Program-made: the position numbers and the translations under genes
Shown: piece by piece, positions 22,425 to 27,729 of the stretch
Position numbering within the stretch: the stretch's first letter is position 1
How the letters are laid out: each line of letters opens with the position of its first letter
From: Catenaria anguillulae PL171
Taxonomy: Eukaryota > Blastocladiomycota > Blastocladiomycetes > Blastocladiales > Catenariaceae
Reading direction: 5' to 3'
DNA length: 27,729 bases
NCBI GenBank assembly: GCA_002102555.1
Contig: MCFL01000309.1
Span: 1 to 27,729 of the forward strand
The notes under the pieces: model-generated
Seen by the model: the letters and a program-made list of their open reading frames with translations, nothing else
Told to the model about the DNA's origin: nothing
Database searches by the model: none

Positions 22425-24278
22425 ATGCATAATCAGGCAAAAGAGAATCTGTACTGCAAAACGTCAAGCACAATGCACCAATCGCCACACCACCGTCACC
22501 ATCATCCCCCATCATCGTCGGCACTCGACTTGCACTCCAGCTCGGGCTCGGGCTCGGGCTCGGGCTCAGACTCGGACACGGACTCTGTCGTCCTTGTCCG
22601 CGACGACGCCGACCTGGACCTGCCTCCATCGGCTGGCCACATTGACCCCGCAGACGAACAAGACCAGCTTGACCTCTCACTCGACACGGCCTCGTTCGCA
22701 CCCCCACCTCCGCCTACCGTGTCCCGCCATTGGACACACTCGGACGACGACGACGACGACGACGACGAATTCTTTTACTCGCACGACCACGTCGATGACC
22801 ACGACCATGACCATGACCCTGGCTCTCGCCACTCTTCCCGATCTTTAGCCTCTGCTTCTTCTTTCCGATCGCAACCCCAATCCCAATCGCATTCCCGATC
22901 TCGCTCACGGTCCCGATCCCACTCGCACTCGGACCAATCCCAAGACGAGTATGATTCCGATGACCCATACGCCTCACACCCGCCGCATCACCACTCGTCC
23001 GGCGGCAAATCCGCACCCACGCGCGCCTCATATGGCGGCAAGGGTAAAGGCGGATACTCAAGTGGCGGCGGCGGCGGCGGCAAGGGCAAAGGCAAACACG
23101 CAGGCTACTCGTACAACGGCACCAGCGCAGGTGGTAAGGGCAAGGGCCAGAGCGGCGGCGGCGGCCGCACGTACGCGGGCAAGGCATACCGAGCCCCACC
23201 TGTTCAGGGCAAAGCGCCGTCGCGCAAGATGCCTAGCAAGGGCGTGCCCAGGGGAAAGTATCCCGCGTCGGCGGCGCCGCCGGCAACGAGTGCTGGGTAT
23301 GCGCAAAAGGGCATGAGGCACAGCCATGTGGATGACCAAGATGACCAGGATGATGATGAACAAGCTGACGACCTGGATCAGATGGACGACGACCAAGTCT
23401 CGCTGCAGCAACACGAGGTCGTTTGCATCAGTGACGACGACGACGACGACAAGGACGACCAACAAGACTTGGCAAGCAACTACTCGGAGCAGCCGTCTGA
23501 CCTCAACCCTGCCCACCCTTACTATGCGTCGTCGGTCTTGGCGTCGTCCACAGCATCCGCACCCAGGGTCATTGAATCCTACGTGCTCTCCTCATCAAGC
23601 GAATCGCCACACCCGCAACCCCCAACGCCACCACTGCCACCACCACCGCCACCGCTAGTGCCCCCACCCATGCACCGCCGCCCCTCGTCCACGTACGACT
23701 CGGAGGACGACGATTCCGACGATTCAGATCTCGAGTCTGGCCTCGACGACATTCTCGACCAGATGCAGCATGGGGTTCCCCCGACGTCCACTCTACAGGT
23801 GCATTCGCCAACGTGTCCGCCCGATTACTTTTATCACAAGCCAATACAGACACAGGCGGCTCCGTCCGAGGACGACCAAGAGGATGACGAGGGTGAGGGT
23901 GATGATGAGGCGGAGCAAGACGAGGATCACAGTCGAGGTGACGACGAGGATGACGACGATGAGTTGGGATCGGATCCAAGCGGCGGGGATGGAGACGAGG
24001 AGGAGGAGGAGGAGGCGGAGGAGGAGGAGCAAGGCGAAGATGAAGCAGGATACGACGACATGGATCAAGACGAGCTTGGCGTGCATGATGGTGACGCGAT
24101 TGGGCATGACAAGACAAGTCGCAAACGGCAGCGGTCCGCTTCATCCTCGTCCTCTTGGGTCTCTTCGGACGATGGGCAGGTACACCCGACAGCCACGGGA
24201 ACAGCAAGCGAGGGCGAGAGTTGGGGCGGGGAGGATCACGGCCAAGAGCCCGACCGCAAGCGGCTGCGATCGTTGTGA
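22425..24278 (+). CDS. Very acidic, intrinsically disordered nuclear-type protein
   Basis: The single exon gives 617 residues from 22425, or 601 from the ATG at 22473, which could equally be the start. I recognise no folded domain. It is built of low-complexity blocks: an SG/SD repeat, eight Asp, a His/Asp run, alternating Ser-Arg/Ser-His, Gly-Lys-rich segments, a proline run and a C-terminal Glu/Asp tract (about 530-560). VVCISDDDDDDKDD near 23430 has the form of a SUMO-interacting motif: a hydrophobic core followed by acids. SRKRQRS and RKRLRS near the end look like nuclear localisation signals. A chromatin or histone-binding role is possible but is only a guess. The continuous open frame with strong composition supports a real gene. 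MSH3 begins 110 bases downstream on the same strand. Confidence 0.7.
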   Translation: MHNQAKENLYCKTSSTMHQSPHHRHHHPPSSSALDLHSSSGSGSGSGSDSDTDSVVLVRDDADLDLPPSAGHIDPADEQDQLDLSLDTASFAPPPPPTVSRHWTHSDDDDDDDDEFFYSHDHVDDHDHDHDPGSRHSSRSLASASSFRSQPQSQSHSRSRSRSRSHSHSDQSQDEYDSDDPYASHPPHHHSSGGKSAPTRASYGGKGKGGYSSGGGGGGKGKGKHAGYSYNGTSAGGKGKGQSGGGGRTYAGKAYRAPPVQGKAPSRKMPSKGVPRGKYPASAAPPATSAGYAQKGMRHSHVDDQDDQDDDEQADDLDQMDDDQVSLQQHEVVCISDDDDDDKDDQQDLASNYSEQPSDLNPAHPYYASSVLASSTASAPRVIESYVLSSSSESPHPQPPTPPLPPPPPPLVPPPMHRRPSSTYDSEDDDSDDSDLESGLDDILDQMQHGVPPTSTLQVHSPTCPPDYFYHKPIQTQAAPSEDDQEDDEGEGDDEAEQDEDHSRGDDEDDDDELGSDPSGGDGDEEEEEEAEEEEQGEDEAGYDDMDQDELGVHDGDAIGHDKTSRKRQRSASSSSSWVSSDDGQVHPTATGTASEGESWGGEDHGQEPDRKRLRSL

Positions 24279-24388
24279 CTCATTCGCCGAGGTCAGTTGA
24301 GCGTGAGAGGGACGGTGCTGTACATTTTGTGATTCAGTCCTCCTCGAGTACTTATTTATTTATTCATCCGAGTCCCATCATTGGTTCA

Positions 24389-27300
24389 ATGCAAAACCGA
24401 AGCAAGATGCCTCCAAAGCCCAAGCAGTCGTCACTGCTCTCTTTCTTCAAGCCTGTGGCAGCCACGCCAAAGTCCGCGGCCACCACCACCACCACCACAA
24501 CGTCGCCTTTCTTTGCCTCACGGACCACTTCATCTTCTTCTTCTTCATCTGCGGCGGCGGCGGGCTCCACTGCCACCGCTGCCGGTGACAGAATGCCGGC
24601 TCAGACTCAGGCTGAGCCAATTGTCCCGCAAAAGCGGTTGGCCAGCGCTGCCTCTGCCGCCAACTCGGACTCGGCAGCAGCGAACACCGCCCACGATCAA
24701 GATGCATGCGATTCCGATTCAGGTGCCTCGCCCCCCGCAAAGCGTGCCCGCACCGCCGCCGCGAGCAAATCATCTGCTGCTCGATCGATGCCTGCAAGCA
24801 CACGCCGGCAGCGCTCGACCGTGGCTTCCAGCCGCAGAGCAGCCATTGTGATCCACGACTCGGACTCGGATCCGTCTGCCCTGTCGGACAATGACGAGTA
24901 CTCGCTCGCCCAGGATCAGGACGAAAACGCATCTGCTTGCCAATCGAGTGCCAGCGAGTCCGATGACGACTTTATCGTTCCCGATGACGATGATGACCAT
25001 GACAAACCTCGACCATCCTCGCGCCGGTCCGCTTCCTCTGCATCATCCAAGGACAAAGGCAAAGGCAAAGCCAAGCTCAAGTCCGGTTCCACGGCCACGC
25101 CCTCACCACGTGCGGCAACAAAGTCGCCCCGTCCCGCCGCCGCTTCCAAAGCGAGTACAGGCAAGGGCAAAGCTGCATCCGCAGCTGCTGCCGTTGGCCC
25201 ATCCGGCCAAAAGTATACGCCGCTCGAGTTGCAAATCGTCCAGCTCAAGGAGCAGCATCCTGGTGTGGTGTTGGCAGTCGAGGTTGGGTACAAGTATCGT
25301 TTTTTCGGTGTGCACATTTTTCTCTGTTGTGCCGCTTTGATATACTACACAATTTACTCATCCATTGACTTTATGGCCCACGCATAGGTGATGATGCTCA
25401 AGTGCGCCGCTCTTCCATCTCCTGTCGTGCGGTCTCTGACGTGCTTGACTTGGATTCACCAACACTTGAGCCGCCATCTATATAGATTGCCTCCAACCTA
25501 CTCCAAATCGTTGCCTGGCACGACCGCAACTTCCTCACCGCCTCGGTACCCGTCCCACGTATCCACCTGCACATTCGGCGTCTCGTGCGCGCGGGCCACA
25601 AGGTCGGCCTCGTCCAGCAAACCGAAACAGCCGCTCTCAAAGCCGCCGGGTCCAATGCGCGCACGCCCTTCACGCGCCAAGTCACGCGTGTGTACACGCA
25701 AGCGACCTTGATTGATGAGCTAGGCGACGACGAGGTAGACGACGAGCACGTCGCGGGTAGTGGGCTGGCGTACATCATGGTGCTCAGAAGCAGCGAGATC
25801 AAGGGAGACAACTTGGTGGCCGTGAGCATGGCGGCCGTGGATGCGAGCACTGCAGATGTGGTGGTGGACGAGTGGACGGATCCGGCAGGGGGGATGATGC
25901 TTGAGCTCGAGGCGAGGATGACCGCCCTGCAGCCCGTGGAAATCGTGCTTGCCGGCACCATGCCTGCACTGGTGCGCGCGTGGATTGACCGGTATGTCAA
26001 GTGTGCGCCGCGCGCCATTCGGCTCGAGGTTGTGGATGTGCCGGAGGCAAGCAGCGTCGCGCAAGAGCTGGCAACCCAGCTCGCACAGACAAATTCGGGC
26101 TTGCTTGCTGCAACCCTCGACGTGTCGTCCGCGCTGCAAACCACGATTGCAGCTACGCTCACGTACCTCGCGCAATTCCAGCTGCACGACCTGCCGCTCA
26201 CCCTGCACCACTTTTCCAAATCGCACACGTTTCGATTATCCGCCACAGCTCTCCGTGCCCTCGACATCTTCCCCTTGGGCTCATCCACCTCGACCACGTC
26301 CACCCCGTCGCTCTTCTCGATCCTCAACCAAACCGCAACCCCACCCGGTGCCCGACAACTGCGCCGGTGGCTTGCGCGGCCGCTCATGCATGCCGCACTG
26401 ATTGCCCAGCGCGCAGACGCTGTCGACATGTTTGCATCGCTGCCCTTGGGCACGATGGCCGATGTGATCAAGCAAGTCAAGCGTTTGGGCGATGCGGAAA
26501 AGGTGTTGGCAAAGTTGCACTTGGCGCGCATTCGGCCGGGCGCACTGTGGAGCTTTTTGGATGCGTGGGGTGGCGTGTGTGATAAGTTGGAGGCGTTTGT
26601 GGATGAGGTGGGTGAGGACGAGGTGAGTGGGCTGGTGCGCGAGTGTGTCGCGGCAGTGGTGGGTGTAAGGGAAAAGGTAGAAGGGTTTAAGGCGAGTATG
26701 GATCGGGTGGCCGCAGGCAAGGGGGAGGTTGGCGCAATGTGGGTGCAGGCCGACGAGGTGGGTGCAATCAAGACGGTGCGTTGCGATGGATCCTGGCTGG
26801 GTCGTGGATTGGCGCTGATTGTGTGCATTGTCATTCAGGAGCTGGCCGCGGTAGTCAAGGAGATTGAGCGCACGGTAAAGCAAGAGGCCGCTGGCGTGCA
26901 AGGCACCGTGACAACGTGTGCCGGTGTCCAGGTTTGTTTGCCTCCTTCCATTGGCGTCCCACATAACCGCGTTGAGGGGACTGACTCTTGGATTCACTCT
27001 GTCGTGATCATCCATCTATCAACCTTGTTCTCCCGCGATTGTCTGCACCAACAGCACTTGATCCAAGTCCCAAAGGCCCGCAAAGTACCAGCATCCTGGA
27101 CCCGCGTCAGCGCAACCAAACAAGTTGTCCGGTACCACACGCCCACCCTGCTCGACCTGTTCAAGCAGCGCGACGTGCTCCAAGAGACACTGGCAAAGGA
27201 ATCCAAGGCACTGTATGAAAAGCGACTGCGTGCATTCTCTGAGACGGCATTTGCCGACTTGTCGGCGGCAGTCCGGCGGTTGGCCGACTTGGATTGCTTG

Positions 27301-27729
27301 ATGGCGCTCGGGTTGGTGGGCAGGAATCCAGGGTATGTGCGCCCCACTTTGGTGGAAGAGGCAAATGTTTTGCGGGTCGTGGACGGACGGCATCCAGTGC
27401 TGGAGACAATGGTCAAGTATGTGCCTAATTCGGTCGATATGTCGGTGCGTGCTCGGATTCTTGTACTGGTCTGTCAGCTCGTCGGTTGATGTCGCACGCT
27501 TGTGATTCGTGTAGCAACATGGCCAACGGTGCCTTATTCTCTCGGGTCCAAATATGGCGGGCAAAAGTTCGATTGTGCGCCAGCTTGCCCTGACCATCAT
27601 CATGGCTGTACGTCTTCATATATCTGTTCTTGCAGTTCGAACTGTGCCAATATCACTCATTGGCACTCTGTCCGGTTCTACACAGCAAATCGGCAGCCGC
27701 GTTCCGCATCCTCGGCCACCCTCGGCGTT
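24389..27729 (+). CDS. MSH3: DNA mismatch repair protein MSH3 (MutS beta subunit), 3'-partial
   Basis: MSH3 pairs with MSH2 and recognises insertion/deletion loops. A PCNA-binding box QSSLLSFF sits at residues 13-20, followed by a disordered Ser/Asp-rich linker. The mismatch-binding domain starts KYTPLELQIVQLKEQHPG and VEVGYKYRFFGDDAQ, continuing IASNLLQIVAWHDRNFLTA and AGHKVGLVQQTETAALKAAG, which are MSH3 features. The lever/clamp region follows, then LRVVDGRHPVLE and Walker A GPNMAGKSS near 27552. Exons: 24389-25307, 25388-25401 (14 nt), 25486-26775, 26839-26931, 27055-27444, 27515-27607, 27686-end. The last exon reads QIGSRVP, then one base seems missing (near 27706) before ASSATLGV. Introns of 63 and 123 nt are multiples of three without stops. 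The start could also be 24407. The rest of the ATPase domain lies outside the window. Confidence 0.93.
25388..25401 (+). other. MSH3: 14-nt micro-exon of MSH3
   Basis: Flanked by introns 25308-25387 and 25402-25485. It supplies the last two bases of a Gly codon and Asp-Asp-Ala-Gln, exactly the GDDAQ that links YRFFG to IASNLLQ in the mismatch-binding domain. Confidence 0.8.

Noticed and set aside
22545-22575. GGGCTC repeat in the acidic gene as a possible regulatory array
   Set aside because: It is in frame and simply encodes a Ser-Gly run.
25398-26834. Long open frame of 478 codons on the minus strand
   Set aside because: It is antisense to MSH3 and low in complexity; the plus-strand frame carries the family motifs.
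1-27729. CRISPR arrays, rRNA genes or complete tRNA genes
   Set aside because: No regularly spaced repeats, rRNA-like stretches or full cloverleaf candidates were seen.

Overview
The window is nuclear DNA of a GC-rich fungus. Genes are compact, intron-containing and lie on both strands; introns are about 60-125 nt with GT...AG ends. A large multi-membrane TmcB/TmcC-like protein with TPR-type repeats, a family abundant in zoosporic fungi, together with fungal-type versions of the other proteins, points to an early-diverging lineage (Blastocladiomycota or Chytridiomycota). This placement is inference from protein content only.

Layout. (1) 1-2816 (+): ubiquitin-specific protease, 5' end outside the window. 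(2) 3185-4155 (+): GNAT acetyltransferase. (3) 4569-6391 (+): class-3 aldehyde dehydrogenase. (4) 6732-11857 (-): TmcB/TmcC-like membrane protein. (5) 12343-18040: a 5.7-kb DNA transposon carrying one long gene on the minus strand. (6) 18176-20090 (+): NDUFAF7/MidA-type methyltransferase. (7) 20441-22064 (-): proteasome ATPase Rpt1. (8) 22425-24278 (+): very acidic, disordered nuclear-type protein. (9) 24389 to the window end (+): mismatch-repair protein MSH3, truncated by the window edge. I reconstructed most introns by hand from reading frame, splice sites and family motifs.

The most interesting object is the transposon. Its ends are a perfect 21-bp inverted repeat, each with a GGGCGC-GAA-GCGCCC hairpin, and it is flanked by an identical 9-bp duplication (GAGCAAGAT). 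Its single two-exon gene encodes about 1598 residues: a long coiled coil, a DDFHNIHT motif, a GPLHLSLN motif, a PVENAHSRIRR motif and a C-terminal PHD/RING-like zinc finger whose ligand pairs are split by about 135 residues. From memory, this motif order matches a large unannotated protein family that is hugely expanded in arbuscular mycorrhizal fungi. The terminal repeats and target-site duplication argue that these proteins are transposases of a TIR element that I cannot assign to a named superfamily.

The host genes do not form an operon-like pathway; they are ordinary neighbours (ubiquitin/proteasome, mitochondrial, lipid aldehyde, DNA repair). Several otherwise convincing host genes (USP, ALDH, MSH3, TmcB-like) break frame by a single base at conserved places. 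Most of these breaks look like collapsed two- or three-base homopolymers, which suggests uncorrected consensus errors rather than real pseudogenes.
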